Positions 46,997-57,999 of a DNA stretch of 64,000 nucleotides are shown here, piece after piece (the first letter of the stretch is position 1; every line of letters begins with the position of its first letter). The translations under genes and the position numbers were made by a program. The notes under the pieces are model-generated. The model made no database searches, had not been told where the DNA came from, and worked only from the letters and a program-made list of their open reading frames with translations. The DNA is from Pseudocercospora fijiensis CIRAD86 (taxonomy: Eukaryota > Ascomycota > Dothideomycetes > Mycosphaerellales > Mycosphaerellaceae): NCBI RefSeq assembly GCF_000340215.1, contig NW_006921539.1:3187624-3251623 (forward strand). Reading direction: 5' to 3'.

Positions 46997-47440
46997 GTAC
47001 TTGCTCAAACGTGCGTTCGCATTGCGTCAGGTTTCTCCTGATGCCTACTAGTATTCCTCCTCTCCGTAGTCAATCTCAGCACAGCTCTAGCTCCTTACTG
47101 TATCCTTCCTTGTTCTCCTTTTGCCCGTTCGGCGGGCTTCTTTTTTGGGTTTGAGAGGCCGTCGCCCATCATCGGCCGAGGCAACTAGAGCTTCAAGCCC
47201 GATGGGGTATTTTTTTCATTTCGAAAGCATGGAGGCCCCTGAGGATCTTTGAACTTTGCGGTAGTTGGCATCAGGGCTGATGATGAGGGGTTCAGTTCGT
47301 ATCAACGTATCCGAACAACGGCAAACGTTTACGCGTCCTATTTACTTCTTGATTATTGTGAACGCGGAAGTGGTCAGTCCCTGTGTGAACACTGCAGTGG
47401 AAGGAAATTTTACAAAGACTTTTCTGATCAAGCAATCAAG
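46997..47440. promoter_or_regulatory. Shared intergenic region of two divergent genes
   Basis: The only region between the reductase start (46996) and the dioxygenase start (47441), so it must hold both promoters. Visible are CT-rich tracts (47090-47125) typical of fungal core promoters, a tcggccga palindrome at 47172-47179 (CGG/CCG half-sites of Zn2Cys6 regulators) and a gcccgttcggcgggc hairpin at 47115-47130. Joint regulation is inferred from the layout only. Confidence 0.55.
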
Positions 47441-48768
47441 ATGGGCAAGATCGTGGCTGCAGTTGCACTGTCTCATGCTCCAGGTGACTAGCTTCAATTG
47501 CCGGACTCTGCGCACACGTTGACTTACGAATGAAGTAAAGGCGCCCTTGGATTTCCAGAGACAGCGAAACCAGATGCTCGAGCGCGCACCGAAGCTGCTG
47601 CAACTCAGCTGGGCCAGTCTTTGTCGCGAGCACAGCCCGATGTGATAATCGCATTTCTCGACGATCACTTCGAGAACTTTTACCGCAACCACATGCCAAC
47701 GATAGCAGTCGGCGTTGCTGAACATCATGTCGGCCCGGCTGATCAATGGATGGAAGCTCTTCGTTTATCGGCGAAAACATATTTTCCTGGAGCACCAGAT
47801 GTTGCAGAGCATGTTCTCAAGAGCCTCGTAGAGCAAGGGTTTGACGTATCGCGAACCGGCTCTACCGAGTACGGGAACAATGTTTTGATGCCATGGTACT
47901 TACGCGTGATCCACTCGTGCGATAATTTCTGACTGTCGATCGTGCCTTCACAGGGTACTCATGAAGGCAGATCTGCCAGATGTTGCCATCATCCCAGGCA
48001 TGTGCAGTGTCCACCATTGATGTATGTCTTCTAACGTCTCGCAGTGTATCTCAACGTTTTTACTCCACCATTGATGAGATATTCGCGGGCGTATGCTCTT
48101 GGAGAAGCTTGTCGTGTCGCGGCCGAATCTCTGCCCGGCGATACTCGAGTGGCATTTATGGCTACTGGCGGCCTGTGCGTTCGGTATCGTAGTAGCGTTG
48201 TCGATGAGTCCTTCTGACTGAGTCAGGTCACACTGGCCTCCATACTGGTCGCCGTATCAGAACGGTGACCCGCCGCAGGACGAGTTCCTCAAGCTGATGA
48301 AGGAGTACCAGACGGTAGGGAAGAGCGTGTTGAAGCGCGTGCCGGACCTCTTCGTACAATTCGATGCGTACGAGGTGGAGATGGCGGCCAAGAACGAGTA
48401 TCCGCTGAACAGCCGGCACCCGCTGGTAAACTTCGAGTGGGACCGGAAGTTCCTGGACAAGCTTTGCAGCGGCGATGCTCAGTGGTTGAAAGAGCTGACA
48501 TATGAAGAAGTCGAGGAGGAGGCAGGGCATGGCGGGTGAGTGAAGAAGCAGATCAGACGTGCATGGAGGAGGCTATGCTGACGCCGGGTGCAGGCATGAG
48601 GTGTTGAACTGGGTGGCCATGTCGGGAGCCATGGGCGGCAAAGCGTGCTCGCTTGTCTTGTACGAGCCTGTGATCGAGTGGATTTGCGGGATGGCATATG
48701 TCGACTACGGGGACGCGTTCGATGGCGCGGGCACGAATGGCGTGATGAATGGTGCGAATGGCCACTGA
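47441..48768 (+). CDS. LigB-type class III extradiol ring-cleavage dioxygenase
   Basis: Six exons: 47441-47483, 47541-47895, 47954-47997, 48045-48174, 48227-48535, 48594-48768, giving 351 aa. All introns are 47-58 nt and keep the frame. Intron 3 (47998-48044) begins GC (CAG/GCATGT) and ends AG. The first acceptor could instead be at 47558, six residues shorter; 47540 gives APGALGFPE, the better family fit. The protein has LSHAP (His12), FLDDHFENF (His57), GGLSHWPP (His193) and NFEWD (Glu261). These correspond to the iron-binding and catalytic His/Glu of LigB (protocatechuate 4,5-dioxygenase beta chain). It would open the ring of a catechol, protocatechuate or gallate-type substrate with O2. 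The single chain contains what looks like the LigB unit only; a LigA-like partner is not seen. Substrate unknown. Confidence 0.92.
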
Positions 48769-48960
48769 AGCATTGAGAGACATGCTGTTGCTGTTTGATC
48801 AAAATTGCCTTGTTCCTTAGCTAATTTTAATCAAATAGGCTCACCTTTATTAGGCTCGTGCTTTTCATTAAATAAGGCCAATTTGGTCTAGTTCTAGATG
48901 TTGTTTGGTTATGTTTGTATACAAACCGGACTGTAAGATAAAGCTACTAAGTTTAGGAAA
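48769..48960. other. 3' flank of dioxygenase gene, edge of the island
   Basis: Normal, AT-rich sequence with CpA/TpG present up to about 48945. RIP-type sequence starts at about 48960. A gtttgtatacaaac palindrome lies at 48915-48930. No gene. Confidence 0.5.
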
Positions 48961-49389
48961 GCGGATCCTTACTAAATCTAATCTACTATTATAATATAAC
49001 TACGTATTAGTATTATTATACCGGAGTAATAATAGCGACTATCTTCGCACTTAATCGAGTCGTTTCTAGTATCTAGAGTAATATAAGAACGTATTATTAT
49101 ATAGCTATAGCTTCTTAAAGCAAATAGCTAGAATCTAGTCCCTTATCTATAATACTAACTTTTACTAAAAATATCTTCTAACGCGACTACTAACCCTTCC
49201 TTTTGCCTAATATCGCCTATAGCGGTATAATAGAACCTCTAACTATAACGTAATATACCTATATAATTATCTATACTACGTCTAGCTATTCCGACCGTTA
49301 TAGTACCTAGTTTTAATAGCTAGAATACCGAATAGCGCGCTAATCCGTTCCCTATATTAGCGTAGGTCTCCTTTAATAAATACCTTAAA

Positions 49390-50121
49390 AAGAAGAAGCT
49401 AAAGGGGTACGATAAGATACTAATAACTCGAGAGTACTATCTATATATTATTTAATAGATTATAGTCGATAGTATAACGCTCGGCTACCTCGAATATACT
49501 ATACTTAGTAAATCCGATTATAACGAGAAGATCTAGGCTTTATACCGTTTCTAGTAGAACGATAGCAAGTACTAGCGCCTATATATAATCGAGGAGGAAG
49601 GTAGTAGTAGGAAGGTTATTTAAGAGTATAGAATCTTTTACGTTCTAGCTACTAAATACTACTAGTATGCCTTCGGATATATACGCCGTAGCGTAGTATC
49701 GTACCTTATTTGCGAGAAATTTTACGATATAACAAAGAAGGATATTATTAAGGTCCTTAAGTACTACTAGATATATACCCTAACTAATTACTACTCTACT
49801 ATATAGAAGGGCGACTTGCTATAATATATATAGGTTAGAAAGACTCTCTCTTAAGTCTAAATAGATTTAATCGACTTGTTAAACGACCCTAATAGCCCTT
49901 ATCTATACCTTCTATATATAAAGGACTATAAGTCTAAATTCTACCGTATTTAGGCCCTTATTTTAAGAGAAAGCGCCGAGATTGCCTTCTATATTTAGTA
50001 CTTCGCCTACTTCGGAGGAATTACGGTATTATATTAAATAGATAATAGTAAAGAGTTTAAGAAGGTTATCGAGAAGTTGTTACTATTATATAGTATAAAG
50101 ATCGCTTATAAAGCGCCTTAT
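49390..50121 (+). pseudogene. Integrase (rve) gene relic, part 1
   Basis: Plus-strand frame with RIP stops: YLKKKKLKGYDKILITREYY, then the His/Cys zinc region (CEKFYDITKKDIIKVLKYY and IYTLTNYY, His turned Tyr). Next comes the DDE core with VQIDLIDLLNDPN (first Asp, about 49856-49895), YIKDYKSKF and ITVLYQIDNSKEFKKVIEKLL (second Asp, about 50010-50070). The gene continues at 63309 after a 13.2-kb insertion. This layout fits stand-alone integrases of Ginger-type DNA transposons or retroelement-derived integrases. The left border of the element (near 48960) has no recognisable terminal repeat. Confidence 0.7.
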
Positions 50122-50309
50122 TGTTACGATATGACACTATTGCATGTACGATAGCAGGTAGCGGTTACTATCGACCGCTACGGTCGCTATTACTACTAAT
50201 AGTAGGACTATTATATAGATAGCTTGCCTCGCGGCACCTTAGAGAATATATTAACTTTTGTACCGCATAACCGTTACGATACCTTCGTACTGTAACCGTG
50301 TGCCTAGTA
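50122..50309 (+). repeat. 5' LTR of the 13.2-kb chromovirus
   Basis: 188 bp, matching 63116-63303 with only a handful of differences, mostly C/T or G/A. Confidence 0.95.
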
Positions 50310-50335
50310 ACTTAGTAGCTTCGCTTAATACTTAG

Positions 50336-53300
50336 TTGGCTTCTATACTAACTACTAGTCCTCTACCCGAATCGACCCCGGTCGTTACGGCTACGACGAG
50401 AATCGACGCGATTAGCTACGGGTCCTACCGATCTTCCGCCGATTACTACGATTTAACTCCTACCCGTTACGACGGTACCTATTCGATTTACTACCCTTCC
50501 GTACTATACCCTACCGACGCGCGAGCGCCTTATCGGCGATCCTATTAGTACCCCGAGGAGACAGTAGTAGTAGTTTCTACCTTTAGTAGCAAGTGCCTAC
50601 TATACCTAGGTCTAGGGGCAGCCGCTTTCCCTAGGAGGACCTACCCGATAAGCTACGCTTCTCTACCTTTAGTCGGTTCTCCGTTGTTGTCCTCCGTTTA
50701 GAGACTATCTCGCCTCTACCCTCTTACTAATAGTTTACCCGCTTGCCGTAGCTCCTTCGGACTCGCTTCTAACTCCGGTAGAAGCCTCGAAATTAGCTAA
50801 GCTAGCGGTTTAACCGCTGCCCTAGTACTACAATCTCGGATTGCCGGATATAGAGCCCTATATCCTACGTATCTGTTCCTATATTTAGAACTACGTCGAT
50901 TATAGCGAGAACTTCGCGACCTAGCTTAGGGCAAAGTACGGCCGAATCGACTTGCTTGCCTTATACGTTCTATATTATTACCCGCTCGTAGGAAATCCGC
51001 CGCCTCTATAGGCTAAAATCGAGGAGCTCTACCTAGACGCCCTTAACGGTTATAACTTCCTAGGATAGTAGGTAGTAGATAAAGGAATCCTAACCAAATC
51101 GGTTAAGGAGCTTAAAGCCGCGCTCCTAACGGTGCGCGATTTACGCTATTACCGTTAATTCTACCCGGAGATCTATCTACTACCTATAGTAGAGCAGCGC
51201 CTACTAGCCCGACTGCCTTAAGTCCTACCGCGGCCTACGGTTTCGCCTATTACTATAGTAGAAACAACTATGCCGCCGGAACAGCGTCCCGGTTCGCCTA
51301 ATAGCTCGCTTGAATCGGTTTTCTTATAGAGGCTACTTAAGCTACGATACCCGGCGGACGAGAATCCTTAGAAGCTAAGGGGGCCTCTATCTAAGACTTC
51401 CTCTAAGGAACTGTTAACCGGGCCTTCTAATCTGTCGACGTCGCCGTTCTAGGATATCGGTCGTAGCTAATTGCCTCTAATAAACGACGGCCTCGCCGAC
51501 CCGTAGGCTAACGAGCCGCGTAGTCGTTTCTAATATCGTACCCCGGTAGACGCCTCGTAGATAACCGAGGAGATCGATAGGGCGAATATCGCTATATAGC
51601 AAAACCGTTAGCGTCGTAATTATCTTCGCGAATTAGCTAGACGGAGAGGAGTCTATCTTAATAAAGTTGTATTAGACTTTCTAATAGAATAGGCGATTTT
51701 ACTGCTATCGGCTACGCGTAAGCTAAGTCCGCCCTAGCCGAACCCGGTTTAATACAATTACTAGTAGAGGGCAGACGTATATATAAATGCCCGTAGGCAT
51801 AGCTACTTACGTCGGGGTAGGTTTGCGCTAGGCGATCCGCCTAGCAATCCGCCTAGTAATCCTCCTAGTAATCTACTCGGAAATCCTCCCGACGATCCTC
51901 TACTACTACTACCTAGTAACTTCGATCCGGGTAATTCCTCTCGTAAGCCGACGTAGGGTTAGCCTTTGCTCTTTCCGCTATTAGACTTATAGGGTCTACT
52001 ACGGGAAGGTAAGAAGTAACGCTAGAAACACCGTCGGTATAGGGATAATCCGAGTAAAGATAGATCTTTATCTAATAGTAAGGATTCGGACGACTCCGAT
52101 TAATCCTTATCGGATAACGATAGCTCCTTAGATAGTAGTTATTATAGACACGCCCGCTGTCGCAGACACCGTTAGTATTATCGGGACTACGTCGCGGAAG
52201 CGCTAGTTTCTAAAGCGAGTTATGTCTAGGGGTACTACGCCTGCCTCTAGTAGCTATAGTTCGATTTAGCGTATCTTAGGTTCTTCGATCCTCTACTTAG
52301 CGTTACGGATTACGGCGAGGGAGACTACGCCTTAGTTAGGAATAAGATAATATACCGTTCGGTATATGCTTTTATCGAAGCGGCTAAGGATTATACTTAT
52401 ATTATAGGGCGAGAGACGGTTCGTCTTAACCTTTCTCTTTGCTTTCGAGGGGTAGCGCTTAGTTAGTATTATAGTTACCTTTTTAGCCGCAACCGAGTAA
52501 AGCTCCGCGGCGGACATAGTCTAAAGCGCTAGGAACGTTGTCTTAGTAAGAAATAGAAGGTCCCTCCGATAAAGGCGATAGATCTCCTCGATAAGTAACG
52601 CTACGACTAGTAGGATATCGCTTTAGAGCGTTTAGTAACGGACTTTATTATTAAGACGGTGCGACTCGCTAAGGATACTAGTATACGGAAATCGAACCGG
52701 CTCTTAGAAGCTTACCGTCGAATAGACCCGCGCCTCTAATTAAATATAGACGAGCTAAATTGTCGTATAAAGGTCGATAAGTAGGTTACGTACTACGAGA
52801 AGTAGGCATTAATCTAGGAGCATATGCTTTCGTCCTCGTCTAATCGTCGCTAAGACGCTACGACTAGGAATAATAGCCGCGCTAGTAAGGCTGCCTAGTA
52901 GAACCGATACGAAGGGAACGCCTCTTATACTCTAGTAAGCTTCGCTCTAGTAAGAGCATCCTCTAACTACCGGAACCGCGATACCGACCGACCGAACCTA
53001 CTACGCCTTACTAACGCCTATTAGCAGAATCGCCTACCTAACGCCTCTTAGTAGAATCGCCTACTACTAGTAGGAAATAGTAAAGGACCGTCGAAGGGTA
53101 GTAGCCCTACCTTCCTCCCGAAAGACCTAAAGCGAGTCGATTCGCGCCTATTTAATCGATAGGATAGAAAGCGTAACAATCGAGCTCGTAAGTAGGCTAA
53201 CTTTGCCGATAATAGTAAGAAAGTAGGCGATACCGTAAATAATGCTAACTAAGCCGACGACGTCTATCGGGAGGATAGTTAGGAGGGTAATAGGGGAACC

Positions 53301-53700
53301 GACGCGGATAATTATAGCTATTTTAGTAACGCCGGAGAAGACGCCGACTACTTTACCGACCCTTATAACTCCGATTTAGGCTTAGGAGCTTACTTTACAG
53401 GCATAGGCGATCGCTCGCTATTAGCGTTAAACTCGGTACTATAGGCTAAAGCGTCCCTACTAGCGGCGATCTAACTATTTGCCTCTACGAAGTACGCTTA
53501 CAAGATCTATAGGCAGCGATTTAAGTTAGGCAACCTTCTATACTAGTATATTCGTAAGGAGTATATAGGGGCGACGATGCCTTCTACTATTATCGAACGC
53601 GTATCGGCAAACCCGAAAGTAATTTAGTCGAAGGCGCCTCTGTTAGCTTAGTAAGGTTACGCATTCCGGAATTAGCAATATATAACTTTCCCCCTTCGGT
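50336..53700 (+). pseudogene. Gag-like frame of the 13.2-kb chromovirus
   Basis: Open for 70 codons from 50336 (MASILTTSPLPESTPVV), then broken by RIP stops for about 3.3 kb. It is Pro/Ser/Arg/Tyr-rich at first, then charged (51540-52200, many Asp/Ser/Arg). A Cys/His-poor region near 53130-53170 (RAYLIDRIESVTIELVS; in another frame FNR.DRKRNNRARK) could be the remains of a nucleic-acid-binding segment. At more than 1000 codons it is long for gag. The boundary with the protease is not sharp. Confidence 0.6.
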
Positions 53701-56700
53701 TGTTACTATTTAGTGCATCTATATAGGTTTGCCTAGATACCGGCTATACGCTTACTATTATAAAAAAAGACTTCGTTTTAACCTATCGCCCGGACGTAGA
53801 GGTACGTAAGCTACGCGAACCGATCGAAATCGGCGGCATCGCCGGCGCGTATCGCTCCGGGGAATACGTCGTATTAGACATATTTGTCCTAGTAGCGAAG
53901 ACAGACGGTATAGTCTCCCTAGTACGAATAACTCGTAAGGTTTACCTAGTTCCTAAACTAAAGGCAAAAATCCTAGTCGGTATAGATACGATTACTCTAG
54001 AGGGAATAAAGATCGATGTTCTCGTATAGACGGTTACTATCGCTAGTTAGGATAACGCCCGCTTTAAAGTAGCTATTAAGCGTAAGAAAGGGAAGTCGGT
54101 TTAGCGCCCTATAAGGCTAGCGGAGGATGTAATATTAGCGCCGCGCACGGTCGCCCTCGCGCTAGTTAAGTATAGTAGTAACCTCCCTAAGGGCCGGGAT
54201 TTCATTCTTAACGCCGGTTTCTTAGTCTAGCTAACTAGCAATATATAGGGATTGTCGTTACAAGCTCCGCCTTTAGTAACGGCGTATAATTAGGTCGTAG
54301 ACGCTAATTTTTCTTATATATATATTCGTAATAATGCGACTACTCTAGTAACGATTCGAGCCGGATAGCTACTCGGTTCGTTAAGTAATAGGACTATTGC
54401 TAGGGCCTACTATATCGACGTAGCCGACTATAGACTAGTAGGATTGAGTCCTAACGCTTTTACGGCTATATAGGATATACTAAATATATAGCGGGAATAC
54501 TAGTACGCGTTAGGCGTAACGATCTACGGTAACGATAACTAAGTAGACTAAATTGCTATAGCAGTCGAGCGGTACCTAGAGCTCTTTACTAATCGCTAGA
54601 CAGTCGTTAATATTCCCGAGCACGATTACATACCTATCCTAACCGTGCTAAATTACCTAGATCTGTTGCCGCCCCCCTATATAATTAACCTAGGCAAGAG
54701 GGATCGTAAAGTAGTAGACAAGATATATAACGACCTGCACCGCTAGGGGAAGATGCAGTATATAACCGAGCCTACGCCCTTCGGCTTTCTAGTGTTTGTC
54801 GTATAGAAGCGCGTTACTAACGGTAAAGGTAGTATAATTAATAAGCCGCGGGCGGTAGTCGATATACGCGCCTTAAATAAGGTAACGATCCCCGACAGCT
54901 ATTAGATACCGCTCTAGGCGGACCTTTTTATATAGTTAGTAGGGTGCTAGTATATTAGCACTATAGACTACCTAACCTTCTTCTACTAATAGGGCGTAAA
55001 GCTAGAGGATCGTTACAAATTAACGATTAATACTTATCGTAGCTAGGAATAGTATAAGGTCGCTATTATAGGATATTCGAATAGTATCTAATTCGTATAG
55101 CGGAAGCTAGATTAGATCCTTCGCAACTGTCGTAGCTTTGCGTAGGCTTATATCGATAATATCGTAGTATTTTCGAAGACGTTGCCTAAGCATCTCGATT
55201 ATCTAGAAGCGGTCTTCTAGAGATTAGACGCCGTAAGGATTAGCATTAGTCCGAAGAAGACTTTCTTAGGCTTCCCCTCTACGACCCTTTTAGGTTAGTA
55301 CGTTAGCGGCCTCGGTCTAGCTACAAGTAAAAAGAAAATCGCAGCGATTACCTTACTTTAGTTCCTAGAGAACGTATAGAAGCTAGAGCATTATCTCGGT
55401 CTAACTAATTGGTTGCGGCAATATATCCTATACTACGCGTAGATAGCGGCGCCTCTATAGGCGGAGAAAACACGCTTATTAAAAGGGGCGCTAGTTACTA
55501 GCAATAGTCGTCGCCGGCACGTCGCCGTTACGACGCTAGGTAAGAACGATTAGCACCGTAACGAGCTAGTAAAAGCGTTTCGCTTGTTACAATCGATGTT
55601 CTACGAGCCCTCCTTCCTATACTATTTCGACCCTAACCGTTGCTTATACGCTAATATAGATTCCTTAAAAGAGTTTAGCTATAGCGCGGTGCTCTACTAT
55701 GTCGATAGGGACCTAGACCCTATTCTATCTAAGGGAAAGGCGCAGTTGTTTCCTTACTACAAGGTTTAGCCTATTTTGTTCTTAAGCCGAGGCCTAACTT
55801 AGGCGGAGATACGATATTAGCCGATAGAGCTCGAATACTCGGGAATCGTATAGATAGTAAAGAAGGTAGGCTATTTAATACATGCTTTATCGAGGCCGAT
55901 AACTATCTTTATAGACTACTATACCGCGGTCGGTCTTACTAACTCGGTATCGATAACTACGACTACCGATATAGGCAAGTAGAACCTAAAATTAGTAAGA
56001 GCATTAATGTTCCTTTCCTAATATCGAGTTAATATAGTTTACCGTCTAGGGCGGATATACCTAGTTCTAGACGCCCTTAGTCGACTTCTAAGGGATATAG
56101 AGTCGCTTAAGTTAACGCCGGACGAGGAGAACTTAGACCCGCTCTCTTACTATACCGACGTTATACCCTCTTCGGCCGATCTAGAGGAAGTAGCCTACTT
56201 CTATACGATATTAGTAGAGCTAGATCCGGATTTTCGACGTCGGTTAAACCGAGCGTACGATAACGACGAACATTAGTCTAGGGTTTTATAACTAGTTCGA
56301 TAAGCGTAGGCGCGGAATGCTTTAGAGCGTCTCTATTCGGAGGGAGCTAATATGCCTTCGGTAACGAAAACGCTAGTTCGGTATAAGGGTAGCAAAAATC
56401 CGGACCTATTCGTAGGTAATAAGTTTAATAGTCCGCTAGGTATTCGATTCTTCGAAAGGGACGGCCTCTTATATTTCTATAACTAATCTTTAGAGCGCGA
56501 GCGGCTCTATATCCCTTAGGCCTTAATAGGCGAGATCTTCGAGTAGGCTTACGATAACCGTTGCTACTAAGGCTTTTAGCGCGTCTTCGACCGTATTTAG
56601 GCTTCCTTCTTTATATATCGACTCGCTCGCTACCTTCGCCTCTATTTAGATTATTATTACTAGTGTCTCCTTTTGCGTATCCCCCGGTATACTCCTTACG

Positions 56701-57860
56701 GCGAACTTTACCCGATCTAGAATACGGAGGGCCTATACTATACTATAACGATAGATCTCGTAACCGCCTTGCCGGTTACGACCGATAGTTTTAATATACT
56801 ATATACGATTACTTGCAAGACATCTAAGCGGATAGCAGTCGTCCTAGGCAAAGAGGACTAGAAGGCCTACGACTAGGGTATCGCTCTAATCGATAGGCTT
56901 TGCTTAATAGATATAAGTATACTAGTAGTACTTATCGCTAATCGTAATCCTCGCTAGCTAAGCGACTTCTTTAAGGGCGTTTTCTCCCGCCTACGTACGA
57001 AGCTAGCTACGTCTATAGCCTACTACCCTTAAACCGATAGTTAATCTAAGCGGACTAACTAAACGGTCGAGACGGCAATTCGTTACTAGTTAGCGGATTA
57101 TTCTAGCGAGGATTAGACGACGTTTATCCTATAGCTATAGGCTACGCTTAACAACTCCCGTAATATAACTACCAGTTAGTCGCCGAACGAGGTTGCTATA
57201 GGCGTAAGGACGAATCTCGACTCGCTCGATATACTATACGACTACCCGTATAATAGGGCGGCAGCGCGTAGTCGTATTTAGAAGGAAGTCTAGGACGCGA
57301 TTACTTAGGCGAACGTAAAAATAAAAGAACGGTATAATAGTAAGTATAAGCCCCTATTCCTTAAGCTAGGCGACCGTATTATACTTCGCCTATACCGTAG
57401 TTACGAAGTGCTAGGTTAGTCGTACAAGTTTAGCTACTATTTCGAAGGGCCTTTTACAGTTCTTAAGAAGGTCGAACGACTAGCCTACTATCTCGAGTTG
57501 CCGCTATTAATGCGTATCTATCCGGTAATATCGGTTTCGCAGTTAGAAAAAGCTCCTAAAGACCTAGATTCTTTCGAGAGAACTATTAATTACAAGCCCC
57601 TGCCTGTCGTAGCTAAGGACGGTCTAGGTTCTAGCGACGAGGGCGATTCTTACGAAATCGAGCGCTTTCTCGGGCGACGGACCGTCGTCCGAAGAGGCCG
57701 GCCTATTCTCTAATACCTAGTAAAGTAGAAGGGCTATAGGAGCGCCTATAATGTATAGTATAATATCGACGACTTAACGGGCGCAGACGATCTACGCAAA
57801 ATCTACGATAACGTATATCCTCTAGAGGAGGTACCGCTATCCCGAACCCTCCGTAGGGTA
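53700..57860 (+). pseudogene. Pol of the 13.2-kb chromovirus: PR, RT, RNase H, integrase, chromodomain
   Basis: Protease: CLDTGYTLTIIKK (about 53734; DTG triad). RT 54690-55470: TPFGFLVFVV, PRAVVDIRALNKVTIPD, TIDYLTFFYQ, and AYIDNIVVFSKTL for the catalytic box (55148-55186, second Asp lost). RNase H: LYANIDSLKEFSYSAVLYYV (55636-55700). Integrase 56730-57210: TITIDLVTALP (Asp), LIANRNPR.LSDFFKGVF (Asp lost) and TDSQSKRTNQTVE (Glu), then a C-terminal barrel. Chromodomain 57648-57800: EIERFLGRRTV, GRPIL.YLVK.KGY and YNIDDLTGADDL. The segments at 55584-55769 and 57498-57713 are still open. Confidence 0.9.
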
Positions 57861-57999
57861 GTAAAGCGGACGAGAACTCGCTAGCCTTTTTTAGAGGTTG
57901 CTAGCTCCGCCGATAAAGGCGAGGCCGGGCAATCCCTCGCGGTTCGTCGTAAATCGATATAACTCCGCGGCGCGACTCCTCCTTCGGAGTCGTAATCCG

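Noticed and set aside
46407..47051. Several plus-strand frames over the reductase gene
   Set aside because: Antisense shadows of a well-supported gene with a matching splice pattern.
47115..47150. GC-rich hairpin followed by a T run, like a bacterial terminator
   Set aside because: The region is a fungal intergenic promoter with spliced genes on both sides. The resemblance is coincidental, and bacterial-type termination is not expected.
47342..47795. Two minus-strand frames of 119-134 codons
   Set aside because: Antisense to dioxygenase exons 1-2; no family resemblance.
48228..48802. Minus-strand frames of 67-107 codons
   Set aside because: Antisense to dioxygenase exons 5-6; composition is that of a reversed coding strand.
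56561..56788. 75-codon open frame in the 13.2-kb element
   Set aside because: Different frame from the integrase reading through the same bases (zinc region and first Asp). A shadow.
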